DNA of 64,000 bases, from positions 1-64,000 of the forward strand of contig NZ_QXJG01000001.1 in NCBI RefSeq assembly GCF_003670295.1, written 5' to 3'. Made by a program: the position numbers and the translations under genes. The notes beneath the pieces are model-generated. The model was not told the DNA's origin, did not search any database, and was given only the letters and a program-made list of their open reading frames with translations. Shown one piece after another: positions 50,782 to 60,939 of this stretch. Position 1 is the stretch's first letter. Each line of letters opens with the position of its first letter. The stretch comes from Helicobacter burdigaliensis. Its GTDB lineage: Bacteria; Campylobacterota; Campylobacteria; Campylobacterales; Helicobacteraceae.

Positions 50782-51615
50782 TTACTTTGGATTGCTAGAG
50801 GTAAAAGTACTATCGCTTAAAAGCTCTAATTCTTCCTTACTAAAACCTGCTTTTAGTCTAGCTTCTGTATTTAAAGAAGAATTTGCCTTAGGAAATGAAA
50901 AGCAATGCTTTTTTAAAATTTCAATATAAGTAGTTGCACGCTTTTTGGGTGGAATTTTTGCTTCTTCGCAAATGTAGTGAAACCATTTGTTGCCTTTGCT
51001 TACATGAGAAATTTCTTCATTATAGATAATCTTTAGCACTTCTAAAAGTGGGGCTTTGATTTTATGAGAGCTTTGTGCAACTTTAGCGCACAAAAAAGGA
51101 TTTACATCTAAGCCAACAGCTTCCATTCCTCTAGGCACTAGCGCAATTCTATCTAGCAGTAAATTTGCCTTTTGCATAGAAGAAAATAATAAATCATGCA
51201 CTAAAAAATCCCCATATTTAAAACCTACAAAACCCAAAAGCTCATTTAAATGGCTAAAATGCTCCACTTCTTCTTTGGCAACTTCAATCCAGTCAAAATA
51301 ATAAGATTTAGGCATATTTCTAAAGCGATATGCACAATCAAGCGCTAAATCAATCGCACAAAATTCAATATGTGCAACAGAATGCAAAAGATGTGCGACA
51401 TTTAAATCGCTTTTTAAATATTTGCCTTGAGGGATTTTGTGGCGTGGAGCAATTTGGCAAAAATTTGCAAAGGTTGGTTGTCCTAAGGTTAATATAGCTG
51501 TGCTATGATTAAAAGAAAGTTTATCAAAATGGATAAAAATTTCTTTTGTTAAATCGCATTTTTCTTGTGCGTTTTTGGCACTAAGAGCTTGATAGACTAG
51601 GCTAAAAAAATCTAT
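50782..51615 (-). CDS. DUF455 ferritin-like protein with non-canonical ATA start
   Basis: The product resembles DUF455 ferritin-like proteins: HSVAHIEFCAIDLALDCAYR, FDWIEVAKEEVEHFSHLN and YNEEISHVSKGNKWF supply the Glu and His ligands of a four-helix di-metal site. A TTG at 51387 would give 201 residues and cut the domain. The same frame runs open to 51615 and encodes a sensible N terminus (DFFSLVYQALSAKNAQEKC) for 277 residues, the family size. No ATG, GTG or TTG exists there. The first codon after an AAGGA site is ATA, so the gene either uses a rare start or has lost its ATG. Function of the family is unclear. Confidence 0.7.
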   Translation of the reverse strand: MDFFSLVYQALSAKNAQEKCDLTKEIFIHFDKLSFNHSTAILTLGQPTFANFCQIAPRHKIPQGKYLKSDLNVAHLLHSVAHIEFCAIDLALDCAYRFRNMPKSYYFDWIEVAKEEVEHFSHLNELLGFVGFKYGDFLVHDLLFSSMQKANLLLDRIALVPRGMEAVGLDVNPFLCAKVAQSSHKIKAPLLEVLKIIYNEEISHVSKGNKWFHYICEEAKIPPKKRATTYIEILKKHCFSFPKANSSLNTEARLKAGFSKEELELLSDSTFTSSNPK

Positions 51616-51755
51616 TGTAAATCCTTATTTAAACTTTTTTAGCATTTTAACTAAAAAAGACTTAATAAAAATAAGAATTTTAGCTTTAAAAAATATAAAA
51701 ACTAAAAGAATTCTCGCTATAATTGCAAGAATAGATTAAAATTTAGGAATTTTTA

Positions 51756-53162
51756 ATGAAAAAGACTTCTAGCAAAGGGGCTTTTAGTAAGCTTTTTGGA
51801 CTTATATTAGTGATTATTGTTGTAGGCGGAGGGATTTTTATGCTTACTTCTAGCATTTTTGAAAAAAATCCTCCTAAAGTTTCTTTGATTTCAGAGCCAT
51901 GGTGGAATTTAGGGACAAATTCTCCTCTTATGCTTTCCATAGAAGATGATTCAAAAATATCTAACTATAATGCTTTTTTGCTTTATGAAAATGAAAAAAT
52001 ACCTTTGAATCTGCAAAATACTCCTTGCACTAAGCAATCACAAATGCAAACCCATATTTGTTTTAGTGTGCAACCGCCTAATATTTCTAGCAAAAATCTA
52101 AATGAGCTTACTTTAGAAGTAAGCACAACAGATACAAGCAAGTGGAATTTTTTTAAAGGCAATACGCAAACACAGCAATTTACTCTTCATATTGACACAA
52201 AAAGACCTAGAGTTTCAGTGTTATCTAACTCTTATCGCATTACTCAAGGAGGTAGTGCTTTAGTTGTTTTTAAAGTAGATGAGCCCAATTTAATGGATTT
52301 AAAAATAAGCAATGGAGAAAATGATTTTATTCCACAGCCCTTTTATAAAGAAGGATATTATATATCTTTGCTTGCTTGGCCTAAGGATAATGCTAATTTT
52401 AAAGCGACTATTTATGCAAATGATAAAGCGGGAAATACAAGCAATACACCCATTAATTTTTATGCAGTTTCTAAGCAATATAAAACTTCTAATATTCCAT
52501 TAACAGATAAATTTATAGATGGAAAAATCTCAAGTTTGGTAGAGGAAATAGGGCAAAGAAGTTTAGAAAGCTTTGCTAGTAAATTAGAGATTTTTAAATA
52601 CATTAACGAAGAAATTAGAGATTATAGCACTCATAGAATTATGGAAGTTGCTTCTAATTTTTCAAAAGATAAGATTGATACTTTTAAAATTAAAGCATTT
52701 TCTCCTTTAAAGAATGGTGCTGTAATGGCGAGCTTTGGAGATCATAGGACTTTTATTTATGAGGGTGAGGCTGTTAGTCAATCTAATCATATGGGGCTAG
52801 ATTTAGCAAGCATCAAACAGGCTCCGGTAACTTTAGGGAATGCAGGAGTTGTAACTTTAAATGAGTTTGTAGGTATTGATGGAAATGCTGTTGTAGTCTA
52901 TCATGGTTTAGGATTATCTACTTTATATGCACATCTTACAAGTTCATCTGTGAATGTGGGAGATACTTTAAATATCAATTCTTTGATAGGACATACTGGC
53001 AATACAGGTTTGGCACTAGGGGATCATTTGCATTTTTCTGTGTTAGTGCAAGGATATGAAGTATGGACAGCTGAATGGATGGATTCTAAATGGATTGAAA
53101 ATAATATTACTAAAGTTATTAATGAATCTAAGGAAATCATTGATAAATTATCTTCACTTTAA
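51756..53162 (+). CDS. M23-family (LytM) peptidoglycan metallopeptidase
   Basis: The 468-residue protein has an N-terminal membrane anchor (residues about 14-35), a long periplasmic region of beta-rich modules, a helical stretch, and a C-terminal LytM domain. That domain has zinc ligands in NHMGLDLAS and the catalytic HLHF. It should cut peptide cross-links in peptidoglycan, and such enzymes shape helical cells in Helicobacter. It precedes minC and lpxC, as a comparable peptidase does near lpxC in campylobacters. Which Csd or Pgp protein it matches cannot be settled by eye. Confidence 0.88.
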   Translation: MKKTSSKGAFSKLFGLILVIIVVGGGIFMLTSSIFEKNPPKVSLISEPWWNLGTNSPLMLSIEDDSKISNYNAFLLYENEKIPLNLQNTPCTKQSQMQTHICFSVQPPNISSKNLNELTLEVSTTDTSKWNFFKGNTQTQQFTLHIDTKRPRVSVLSNSYRITQGGSALVVFKVDEPNLMDLKISNGENDFIPQPFYKEGYYISLLAWPKDNANFKATIYANDKAGNTSNTPINFYAVSKQYKTSNIPLTDKFIDGKISSLVEEIGQRSLESFASKLEIFKYINEEIRDYSTHRIMEVASNFSKDKIDTFKIKAFSPLKNGAVMASFGDHRTFIYEGEAVSQSNHMGLDLASIKQAPVTLGNAGVVTLNEFVGIDGNAVVVYHGLGLSTLYAHLTSSSVNVGDTLNINSLIGHTGNTGLALGDHLHFSVLVQGYEVWTAEWMDSKWIENNITKVINESKEIIDKLSSL

Positions 53163-53171
53163 AGAGAAAGA

Positions 53172-53771
53172 ATGTTAGAAGCTAGACAAAAAAACTTAAG
53201 AGCGTTTGTGATTTCACAAGGCACAGAAGAAGAGATTATAAAATATATAGAGCAAAATTATATTCTTTTGCGTTCTTTCTTGCTTGTTTTTAGTGTGGGT
53301 TTATTAAATGAAACAATCAAAAAAATTCTTTGCAAAAGAGAGTTGAATTTCATAGAAGAAAATCCTAAAAGTCCATTAAAAATTAGTAATTCTAAGCCTA
53401 TGGCTGATGTGGCAGTAAAAGAAACTAAAGAAGAAGCACAAGAACAAATGCAAACTAAGGCACAAGAAAATCATAAAACAAAAATAATTTCAAGAACTAT
53501 AAGAAGTGGTGAGGAAATTATAAGCTTAGGGGATCTTAGTGTATTTGGGCAAGTAAATAGCGGTGCATTTTTGCAAAGTGAGGGGAATTTGCAAATTTTT
53601 GGTGTGAGTATGGGGGATATTTTATGCAATGGAGATTATCTTATTTTGAGTGCATTTGAGGGGGGGAATGTAATTTTTGGGGGAGAGATTATTGATAGAG
53701 AAAAGTTGCTAGATAAAAAAGCTAAAAAAATTTATAAAAAAGATGAAAAAATTATGATTGAGGAGCTATAA
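53172..53771 (+). CDS. minC: Septum site-determining protein MinC
   Basis: MinC blocks FtsZ assembly away from midcell. The C-terminal beta-helix domain (residues about 105-190) is clear: [20 protein letters not shown], then [17 protein letters not shown] and the later [20 protein letters not shown]. The N-terminal domain is present but diverged, and a Lys/Glu/Gln linker joins them. At 199 residues it matches the Helicobacter length. It overlaps lpxC by one base (TAATG). Confidence 0.9.
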   Translation: MLEARQKNLRAFVISQGTEEEIIKYIEQNYILLRSFLLVFSVGLLNETIKKILCKRELNFIEENPKSPLKISNSKPMADVAVKETKEEAQEQMQTKAQENHKTKIISRTIRSGEEIISLGDLSVFGQVNSGAFLQSEGNLQIFGVSMGDILCNGDYLILSAFEGGNVIFGGEIIDREKLLDKKAKKIYKKDEKIMIEEL

Positions 53772-54667
53772 TGAGAGAGCAAACCATTAAAGAAGCAGTA
53801 GAACTAGTAGGGATTGGGTTGCATAAAGGTGTTCCTGTTAAAATGCGATTAGAACCATTAAAAGAGGGAAGTGGGATTCATTTTTTTCGCTCGGATGTGG
53901 GTGTGGATATTCCTTTAAAACCAGAAAATGTTGTGGATACAACAATGGCGACAGTGATAGCAAAAGAGGGATTTAAAGTTTCTACTATTGAGCATTTATT
54001 GTCTGCAATCCATGCTTATGGGGTGGATAATCTTAGAATTGTGTTGGATAATGAAGAAGTGCCTATTATGGATGGGAGCAGTATAGGTTATTGTATGTTG
54101 CTTGAAGAGGCAGGCATCATAAAACAAGATAAAGCAAAAAGAATTTTAAAAATAAAAAACACCATTGAAGTAAAAGAGGGAGATAAGTTTGTAAGATTAG
54201 AGCCTAGCAAGGTTTGTGTATTTGATTTTTCTATCCATTTTCCTCATCCTGCTATTCTTACACAAAAATATAAATTTACTTTTTCTACTAAAAATTACAA
54301 AGAAGAAATCGCAAGAGCTAGAACTTTTGGATTTTTGAGTGAAGTGCAATATTTAAGAAGTATAGGTTTAGCACTTGGAGGATCTTTAGAGAATGCAATT
54401 GTGCTAGATGATACAAATATATTAAATAAAGAAGGATTGCGTTATAAAGAAGAGTTTGTGCGTCATAAAATCTTAGATGCTATTGGGGATATGTCGCTTC
54501 TTGGCATTCCTTTGCTTGGAACTTATGTATCTTATGCAGGTAGCCACAAACTAAATCATTTGCTTACTAAAAAGCTTTTAGAAGAAGAGCAATCTTATGA
54601 GATTGTTGAGTTACAAGAGGAAAATGAAATTAAAGAAATAGAATATGCCTATGCAAGAAGCTGCTAG
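53771..54667 (+). CDS. lpxC: UDP-3-O-acyl-N-acetylglucosamine deacetylase
   Basis: LpxC performs the committed step of lipid A synthesis and is a zinc enzyme. The motifs are [17 protein letters not shown], the first ligand His in [21 protein letters not shown], and [17 protein letters not shown] with the other ligands. The late GSHKLNHLL gives the catalytic His. At 298 residues it is complete. It overlaps tsaB. Confidence 0.97.
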   Translation: MREQTIKEAVELVGIGLHKGVPVKMRLEPLKEGSGIHFFRSDVGVDIPLKPENVVDTTMATVIAKEGFKVSTIEHLLSAIHAYGVDNLRIVLDNEEVPIMDGSSIGYCMLLEEAGIIKQDKAKRILKIKNTIEVKEGDKFVRLEPSKVCVFDFSIHFPHPAILTQKYKFTFSTKNYKEEIARARTFGFLSEVQYLRSIGLALGGSLENAIVLDDTNILNKEGLRYKEEFVRHKILDAIGDMSLLGIPLLGTYVSYAGSHKLNHLLTKKLLEEEQSYEIVELQEENEIKEIEYAYARSC

Positions 54668-55127
54668 AGTGCAATATGAAATTTTAATTTTTCCTTTAGG
54701 GGAGCCTTTGCAAATAGGTGTTTATCAAGAAAATAAAAAAATAGAAGAGTTTAAAATACAGGGGCATTTGAGCGAAAATTTACTGAATTTGTATTTGGAA
54801 GTAAATAAAAAATATCCTAATATTTCAAATATTTATTTTTTAAGGGGGCCGGGAAGTTTTATGGCTTTAAAACTGATTTATCTTTTTGTTAAAACTTTAG
54901 AAATTACAAAAGGGATTAAAGCGTATGCTTGCACTTCTTTTGAGTTTAATCAAAATGCACCCATTAAAGCATATGGGCAGAGTTATTTTGTAAGAGAAAA
55001 AGGGGAAATTGTTTTAAAGGTTTTAAAAGAAGCTCCAAAAACTTGTGAATATATTTTGCCCTCTATATTAGATAAAAAGCTTTTTAGTAAAGAGATAAAA
55101 CCTCTTTATCTTTTACCGGCCGTATAA
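54645..55127 (+). CDS. tsaB: TsaB-like protein for tRNA t6A modification
   Basis: TsaB is the scaffold partner of TsaD in making threonylcarbamoyladenosine in tRNA. The only strong signature is [20 protein letters not shown], the TsaB loop GPGSFTGLR with changes; the beta strands around it fit the ASKHA fold. It is short (160 residues or fewer) like other campylobacterotal versions. The start is unsure: two ATGs overlap the lpxC end and a GTG lies further in. Position after lpxC matches Helicobacter pylori. Confidence 0.78.
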   Translation: MPMQEAARVQYEILIFPLGEPLQIGVYQENKKIEEFKIQGHLSENLLNLYLEVNKKYPNISNIYFLRGPGSFMALKLIYLFVKTLEITKGIKAYACTSFEFNQNAPIKAYGQSYFVREKGEIVLKVLKEAPKTCEYILPSILDKKLFSKEIKPLYLLPAV

Positions 55128-55128
55128 A

Positions 55129-55992
55129 ATGAGTCCACAAAAGAAAGCAGTTATTGTTGCTAGTTTGGTAGCAAGTTTATTAATTTGTGTAAAATTTATT
55201 ATAGGAATTCTTAGTTCTTCTGTGGCTGTGCTTGCTTCTGCTATTGATTCTTTATTAGATTTGCTAACCTCCTTATTTAATTTTTTTGCTTTAAGCAAAT
55301 CTGAAAAGCCAGCCGATAGTCATTTTAATTATGGTAGAGGAAAAATAGAATCCTTAGCAAGTGTGATTGAGGGGAGTATCATAGTGGTTTCAGGTATCTT
55401 TATACTTTACCAATCCATTATGAAGCTTGTTAGGCAGGAGGGTATAGAGTATTTAGAGTATTCTATTTATGTGATGATTTTTTCTGTTGTGGTTACTCTA
55501 TGCCTTGTGCTTTATTTAGAAAGAATTGCAAAAAAAAGCAAGAACTTAATTGTAAAAGCCGATGCACTCCATTATAAAACAGATCTTTTTAGTAATGGAA
55601 TTGTGCTTATTTCTTTAGCGATTGTCTATTTTAGTGGTTTTAATTTTGTAGATGGGATTTTAGGAATTTGCATAGGTGTTTATATTATTTATTCTGCATT
55701 TTCTTTGATAAAAGAGGGGGTTTTGGTTTTACTTGATAGGGCGCTTAATGAGGAGCTTGTTTGTAAAATTAAACAAATCTTAGAAGAAGAAAAAGGGGTT
55801 ATAGGCTATCATGATTTAAAAACTAGGCAAAGTGGGGAAATTTATTTGGTGGAAGTGCATTTAGAGCTTGATGGAGAGATGAATCTTAGCAAAGCTCATA
55901 AAATCGCAGATACATTAGAAAAAAAGATTATGAATTTAGAGGGTAAATGGGAAGTAATCACGCATTTAGATCCCTTTGGTGAGGAAGAATAA
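55129..55992 (+). CDS. Cation diffusion facilitator (FieF-like) transporter
   Basis: The 287-residue protein has six membrane helices and the CDF metal site: S/D residues in ASAIDSLLDLLTSLFN (helix 2) and HYKTDLFSNG (helix 5). The C-terminal cytoplasmic ferredoxin-like domain contains YHDLKTRQSG and VEVHLELDG. It exports Zn(II), Fe(II) or similar divalent metals by proton antiport. DxxxD in helix 2 and HxxxD in helix 5 favour zinc or iron over manganese. It starts one base after tsaB and overlaps the next gene. Confidence 0.9.
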   Translation: MSPQKKAVIVASLVASLLICVKFIIGILSSSVAVLASAIDSLLDLLTSLFNFFALSKSEKPADSHFNYGRGKIESLASVIEGSIIVVSGIFILYQSIMKLVRQEGIEYLEYSIYVMIFSVVVTLCLVLYLERIAKKSKNLIVKADALHYKTDLFSNGIVLISLAIVYFSGFNFVDGILGICIGVYIIYSAFSLIKEGVLVLLDRALNEELVCKIKQILEEEKGVIGYHDLKTRQSGEIYLVEVHLELDGEMNLSKAHKIADTLEKKIMNLEGKWEVITHLDPFGEEE

Positions 55993-57716
55993 TGAAATAT
56001 TTAATAGATTTTTTACAAAAAGATAATATATATAAAACAATGCTTTATCCTTATTTAAAATGCTCTAAAGAAGAATGTGAGATTTTACGCTTTTTGTGTA
56101 AAGAGTTTTTAAAAGGCAATGACGAAGTTATTTGTTTGGATATAATTTGTGCGGTGTTTGGTGTAAAAGATTCTGAAGTTTTAAAATATTTGATACATTT
56201 TAAGAAACTACTTTCTCTTGGCTGGATTGTAGAGAATAGTTTTTTAAAGAATAGTAACTCTGAAATTCTTTTGCTTGAATTTGTAAATATGGGAATTTCT
56301 TTGAGTAGTGATTTTTTAAAATTAGTAGAGGAGGGAGGGGTTAATCCAAAATTGCCAGAAATTAGCCCTTATAGCAATCACTTAGAGTATTTAAAAGATC
56401 AATTTCTAATCATTCAAATGTTGTGGAATATCATTCCTTTGAAAAAAGATGAAAAACCATCTCCACTTTTAAATAAAAATCTTCAAAAATTAAAGCTTTT
56501 GCAAGAGCGTATTGAAGAGAGATTGAAAGTTAGCAAGATTGTTTTGCCACTTGAGGAAATTTTCAAAGAGTATCGCCTAACTCAAGAAGAAAAAATTTTA
56601 TTTTTTGCAATTTTAAAGGAAGAATATCTAGGTAGAGAAAACGAGAAAGGAAGGGAATTAAATTCTTTAATCAATCTTATTAGCAATAATGACTATGATA
56701 GAATCAAAAATCGCATTCTTTTAGATGAAAAAAGTAAATTGGTTCAAAATGGCTTAGTGGATTATGATGAGATATTAAGCGGTTTTGGTGGGATTAATCG
56801 CACTTATTTTATACCCGATAATATTCTAAAAAAAATCACACACAATGAAGAAAAAAAGAAAAAAATAAGCTTAGAAGATCTTTTAAAAGAGCAAGATATT
56901 TTTGAGTATTTAAAGCCTAAAATACCTCTTAGTGAAGTGGTGCTAAATAAGGAAACAAGAAAGACTTTAGAAACGCTTTTAAAGCAAGTAGATAGTAAGG
57001 TTTTGCACCACTTAAAAGAGTGGGGTATCAAAGAAAAGGGACGAAGCATTGATGCTAAAATTATACTTTATGGAGCAGCAGGGACGGGTAAAACGCTTAC
57101 GGCATTAGCTTTAGCCAAATCACTTAAAAAGCCAATTTTGAGTTTTGATTGTTCTAAAATACTTTCTATGTATGTGGGAGAAAGTGAAAAAAATGTCCGT
57201 AAAATTTTTGATACTTATAAAGAAATATGCCAACAAACAAAATTATCACCTATTTTGCTTTTAGATGAAGCTGATCAGTTTTTAAGTACAAGAACAAGCT
57301 CAGTGGGTGGAGGAGCTGAAAAAATGCACAATCAAATGCAAAATATTTTTTTAGATAAGATAGAGCATTTTGATGGGATTTTAATCGCAACTACAAATCT
57401 TTTAGAGACAATAGATACAGCTTTTTCAAGAAGATTTAACTATAAAATTGAATTTAAAAAGCCAAATTTAGAAGAAAGATTATTACTTTGGGAGAGATTA
57501 TTGCCTAAAAACGCACCTTATGCTAAGGATTTTTCTATTAAGCATTTAGCGGAGTTTCCTTTAAGTGGAGGACAGATTTCTTTGATTGTTAAAAACACTG
57601 CTTATGTTGTGGCGAGTTTAGAAAAACCGCAATTTACTACGCAACATTTTCTAGCAGAAATTCAAAGAGAGTTAAATAGTAATTTTGACAGTCAAAGAGA
57701 AATGGGGTTTTTATAG
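55992..57716 (+). CDS. AAA+ ATPase of unknown function
   Basis: The 574-residue protein has a C-terminal classical AAA module (about 340-560): Walker A LYGAAGTGKTLTALALAK near 357, Walker B PILLLDEADQF near 422, an SRH-like IATTNLLETIDTAFSRRFNY with Arg fingers, and sensor 2 PLSGGQISL. The first 330 residues are helical and are not recognised. The AAA part resembles FtsH/spastin-type clades, but there is no protease or membrane segment. It ends the envelope operon and is convergent with lepA. Substrate remodelling is inferred from the fold only. Confidence 0.82.
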   Translation: MKYLIDFLQKDNIYKTMLYPYLKCSKEECEILRFLCKEFLKGNDEVICLDIICAVFGVKDSEVLKYLIHFKKLLSLGWIVENSFLKNSNSEILLLEFVNMGISLSSDFLKLVEEGGVNPKLPEISPYSNHLEYLKDQFLIIQMLWNIIPLKKDEKPSPLLNKNLQKLKLLQERIEERLKVSKIVLPLEEIFKEYRLTQEEKILFFAILKEEYLGRENEKGRELNSLINLISNNDYDRIKNRILLDEKSKLVQNGLVDYDEILSGFGGINRTYFIPDNILKKITHNEEKKKKISLEDLLKEQDIFEYLKPKIPLSEVVLNKETRKTLETLLKQVDSKVLHHLKEWGIKEKGRSIDAKIILYGAAGTGKTLTALALAKSLKKPILSFDCSKILSMYVGESEKNVRKIFDTYKEICQQTKLSPILLLDEADQFLSTRTSSVGGGAEKMHNQMQNIFLDKIEHFDGILIATTNLLETIDTAFSRRFNYKIEFKKPNLEERLLLWERLLPKNAPYAKDFSIKHLAEFPLSGGQISLIVKNTAYVVASLEKPQFTTQHFLAEIQRELNSNFDSQREMGFL

Positions 57717-57717
57717 A

Positions 57718-59520
57718 TTAATCTATTTTTAAAACCGCTAAAAACGCTTCTTGTGGCAATGCTACCTTTCCGATTGCCTTCATTCTCTTTTTGCCTTCTT
57801 TTTGCTTTTCTAATAACTTTCTTTTTCTTGTGATATCCCCACCATAGCATTTTGCGGTTACATTTTTACCCATTGATTTTACGGTTTCTCTAGCTATGAT
57901 TTTATTGCCTACACTTGCTTGAATGGCTACTTCAAAAAGTTGTCTTGGAATAATTTCTTTCATAGATTCTACAAGCTCTTTACCTTTTTCGTAAGCTTTG
58001 CTTTTTGGAACTATAATACTTAGTGCATCGACTATATCGCCTGCTACTCTAATATCTAGCTTTACAAGCTCTCCTTCTTTGTATTCATAAGGCTCATAAT
58101 CAAAGCTCGCATAACCTTTCGTGCAAGATTTTAGTTTGTCATAAAAGTCCATGACAATTTCATTTGTAGGGATTAGATATTCTAAGAGTACTCTTGTTTC
58201 TTGCAAATATTCCATTTTTTGTTGAATCCCTCTTCTTTTGCTAACAAGAGTTATGATATTTCCTAAAAATTCACTAGGAACGATGATAGTGGCTTTTACA
58301 TAAGGTTCTTTGATGGTAGCGATTTTTTGTTCAGGTGGGAGTTCGCTTGGATTTTGGATAAATACCACGCTTCCATCAGTTTGTGTAACTTCATAAACAA
58401 CCGTTGGTGCAGTAGCGATTAAATCAAGCCCAAATTCTCTCTCTAATCTCTCTTTTATAACCTCCATGTGTAAAAGCCCTAAGAATCCTATTCTAAACCC
58501 AAAGCCTAGAGCGACAGAAGTTTCAGGCTCATAAGCTAGACTTGAATCATTTAGCTTTAGCTTATCGAGTGCATCTCTTAAATCCTCAAACTTATCTGTA
58601 TCAATAGGATAGATTCCAGCAAACACAAAAGGCTTAGCAGGTTCAAATCCAGAAATTGGCTCTTTTGTCTTATTTTTAAAATCCGTAATCGTATCTCCAA
58701 CAGCAATATCCGTTACATTTTTAAGTCCTAAAATTACGATTCCTATCTCGCCAGTTTTTATTTCTTTTGTTTTTTCTTGTTTTAATGGGTGAGGGTAGAG
58801 CAATCCTAGCACTTCATGGTTCTTTTTACTTCCCATTATATAAATGTTTTGTCCAACTTTAATGCTTCCATCAATTACTCTAACTAAGGCTAAAGCACCA
58901 AGATAGTTATCAAACCATGAATCATAAATTAAAGCCTTAGTTGGAGATTCAATCTCTCCGCTTGGCGGTGGGACTAGCCTAACAATCGTATCTAGCAATT
59001 CTTTAATACCTATATTTGCCTTAGCACTTACTTCTAGGGCATTTGTGCAATCTAGCCCTATGGTTTGTTCTATCTCGCTTTTTACTCTATCTGGTGCAGC
59101 AGCTAGGAGATCTATTTTATTTAGCACAGGGATAATTTCTAAGTTATTTTCTAGTGCGATATATACATTTGCAATGGTTTGTGCCTCTACTCCTTGAGAT
59201 GCATCTACTACAAGCAATGCACCCTCACATGAGGCAAGAGAGCGTGATACTTCATAGCTAAAATCCACATGCCCTGGAGTGTCAATAAGGTTTAGTATGT
59301 ATTTTTCGCCCTCATATTCATAGTTTAATCTCACACTTTGTGCTTTAATCGTAATTCCTCTTTCTTTTTCAATATCCATTGTATCCATTACTTGATTACT
59401 CATCTCTCTATCAGAAATCGCCCCACACATTCTAATTAAACAATCTGCTAGAGTGGATTTTCCATGATCTATATGGGCTATAATTGAGAAATTTCTTATA
59501 TTTTGTAATGGATTTTTCAT
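57718..59520 (-). CDS. lepA: Elongation factor 4 (LepA)
   Basis: LepA is a translational GTPase that acts on stalled or initiating ribosomes. G1 [15 protein letters not shown] is near residue 16, RGITIKAQ and [15 protein letters not shown] give the switch regions, and NKIDL gives G4. The unique C-terminal domain ends with the Lys/Arg-rich [20 protein letters not shown] segment. At 600 residues it is full length. AAGGTAATAT precedes the ATG. Confidence 0.97.
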   Translation of the reverse strand: MKNPLQNIRNFSIIAHIDHGKSTLADCLIRMCGAISDREMSNQVMDTMDIEKERGITIKAQSVRLNYEYEGEKYILNLIDTPGHVDFSYEVSRSLASCEGALLVVDASQGVEAQTIANVYIALENNLEIIPVLNKIDLLAAAPDRVKSEIEQTIGLDCTNALEVSAKANIGIKELLDTIVRLVPPPSGEIESPTKALIYDSWFDNYLGALALVRVIDGSIKVGQNIYIMGSKKNHEVLGLLYPHPLKQEKTKEIKTGEIGIVILGLKNVTDIAVGDTITDFKNKTKEPISGFEPAKPFVFAGIYPIDTDKFEDLRDALDKLKLNDSSLAYEPETSVALGFGFRIGFLGLLHMEVIKERLEREFGLDLIATAPTVVYEVTQTDGSVVFIQNPSELPPEQKIATIKEPYVKATIIVPSEFLGNIITLVSKRRGIQQKMEYLQETRVLLEYLIPTNEIVMDFYDKLKSCTKGYASFDYEPYEYKEGELVKLDIRVAGDIVDALSIIVPKSKAYEKGKELVESMKEIIPRQLFEVAIQASVGNKIIARETVKSMGKNVTAKCYGGDITRKRKLLEKQKEGKKRMKAIGKVALPQEAFLAVLKID

Positions 59521-59678
59521 ATATTACCTTAAAATTTTTAGAATCTAATCCAAAATTTTATCAAAAATTCACATAAAAACGCTTTAAAGCATAATAAGAG
59601 ATATGTGTGATGAAAAGAAGAGAATTTTGGCTAGTAGAGCTAAATAGATTCTATATTTTTATTTTATTGTTTGTGGTT

Positions 59679-59712
59679 AGACAAAACTTTGTCTTAAAAC
59701 AAAGTTTTGTCT
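59679..59712. terminator. 14-bp perfect hairpin embedding the xseA stop codon
   Basis: The arms AGACAAAACTTTGT (59679-59692) and ACAAAGTTTTGTCT (59699-59712) are perfect complements with a six-base loop. The xseA stop codon lies in the loop and the last codons of xseA form one arm. No T tract follows, so it may stabilise the 3' end rather than terminate. Confidence 0.5.
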
Positions 59713-60938
59713 AGCACTTGCACCTTAGCCTTAGCGCTACAATCCTCTAAAATAAGTGTGCTACCCACATCTATCTCTTTTAGATTTTCTATGACTTTGC
59801 CATTTATATTAGCCTTTAAAAAGCCTTTTTTTTGCAAATTTGGATTTTTGGCTTCTAGTTTTGCATTCAATGCTAAAAGTATATTACCTTTTATGTTTAA
59901 AATCTGTTCTATTTTTTGTGTGATTTTAATTGAAAAAGGTTCTAATTTTGTAGAATGAATGGCGAGTTTATGCGAGATTTTACTTATTAGTAGCTCATTT
60001 TGGATTTGTAGTTTTTCTTCTAATCTTTGAAGTTTGCTAAAGGGCGAGAGTTTTTGTAAGAGCAATTCTATTTGCGATAATTTGTCTAATTTTTTATTTA
60101 AAATTTTTTTAAAAGTAACTTCTAGATTAGAATGGAGTGCATCTAGGGTTAAAAGCCATTCATTGCAATCAGGAAGTAAAAGTTCCATAGCAGCACTTGG
60201 GGTAGGGGCGCGTAATGAAGAGGCAAAATCACTTAATACGACATCTGGTTCATGCCCTATGGCAGAAACAATAGGGGTTTTAGCATTAAAAATAGCTTCC
60301 ACTACGATTCTTTCATTAAATGCCCATAAATCTTCTAAGCTTCCACCCCCTCGGGCTAAGACAATACAATCAAATCTTAGCGTGTCTGCGTGCTGAATGT
60401 TTTTAACAATCATTTCTTTAGCACCTTCTCCTTGCACAAGCGTATCAAAAAGCGTAAATTGTGTAAGTTTCCAACGCCTTGAAGCGATTTTAAGCATATC
60501 ATGCAAAACAGCTCCCGTGCTTGAAGTAATGAGTGCGATTCTTTTAGGGAATTTAGGAATAGGGAGCTTTTTATCAAAATAGCCAAGTTTTTCAAATTCT
60601 TTTTTTAATTGTTCATAGGCTAAGGTGAGTTCTCCTATCCCACTAGGAGTGGCATAGGTGCAGTTTAGCTGGTATTCTCCGCGTGGCACATATACGCTTA
60701 TTGCACCATTTACTTGAAGATTCATTCCCTCTTCAATTTTAAATCTTAGATTTCTAGCATTGCCCCTAAACATTACGCATTTTAGGCTAGAATCCTTATC
60801 TTTAAGTGTAAAATAAATATGTCCGCTTGAATGATGCGTGCAATTACTCACTTCTCCACTCACGCTCACTTGTAAAAAAGTTGTTTCTAAAAGACTTTTT
60901 ATTTGATGATTGACTTCACTAACGCTTAAAACTTGCAT
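59694..60938 (-). CDS. xseA: Exodeoxyribonuclease VII large subunit
   Basis: XseA is the catalytic subunit of exonuclease VII, which degrades single-stranded DNA with XseB. The N-terminal OB fold (VSEVNHQIKSLLETTF, VSGEVSNCTHHSSGHIYFTL) and the catalytic core (ITSSTGAVLHD, RGGGSLEDLWAFNER, VSAIGHEPDVVLSDFASSLR) are clear. A coiled-coil C-terminal region follows. The ATG at 60938 sits one base after the pycB stop behind GGAG. At 414 residues it is complete. Confidence 0.95.
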   Translation of the reverse strand: MQVLSVSEVNHQIKSLLETTFLQVSVSGEVSNCTHHSSGHIYFTLKDKDSSLKCVMFRGNARNLRFKIEEGMNLQVNGAISVYVPRGEYQLNCTYATPSGIGELTLAYEQLKKEFEKLGYFDKKLPIPKFPKRIALITSSTGAVLHDMLKIASRRWKLTQFTLFDTLVQGEGAKEMIVKNIQHADTLRFDCIVLARGGGSLEDLWAFNERIVVEAIFNAKTPIVSAIGHEPDVVLSDFASSLRAPTPSAAMELLLPDCNEWLLTLDALHSNLEVTFKKILNKKLDKLSQIELLLQKLSPFSKLQRLEEKLQIQNELLISKISHKLAIHSTKLEPFSIKITQKIEQILNIKGNILLALNAKLEAKNPNLQKKGFLKANINGKVIENLKEIDVGSTLILEDCSAKAKVQVLDKTLF

Positions 60939-60939
60939 A

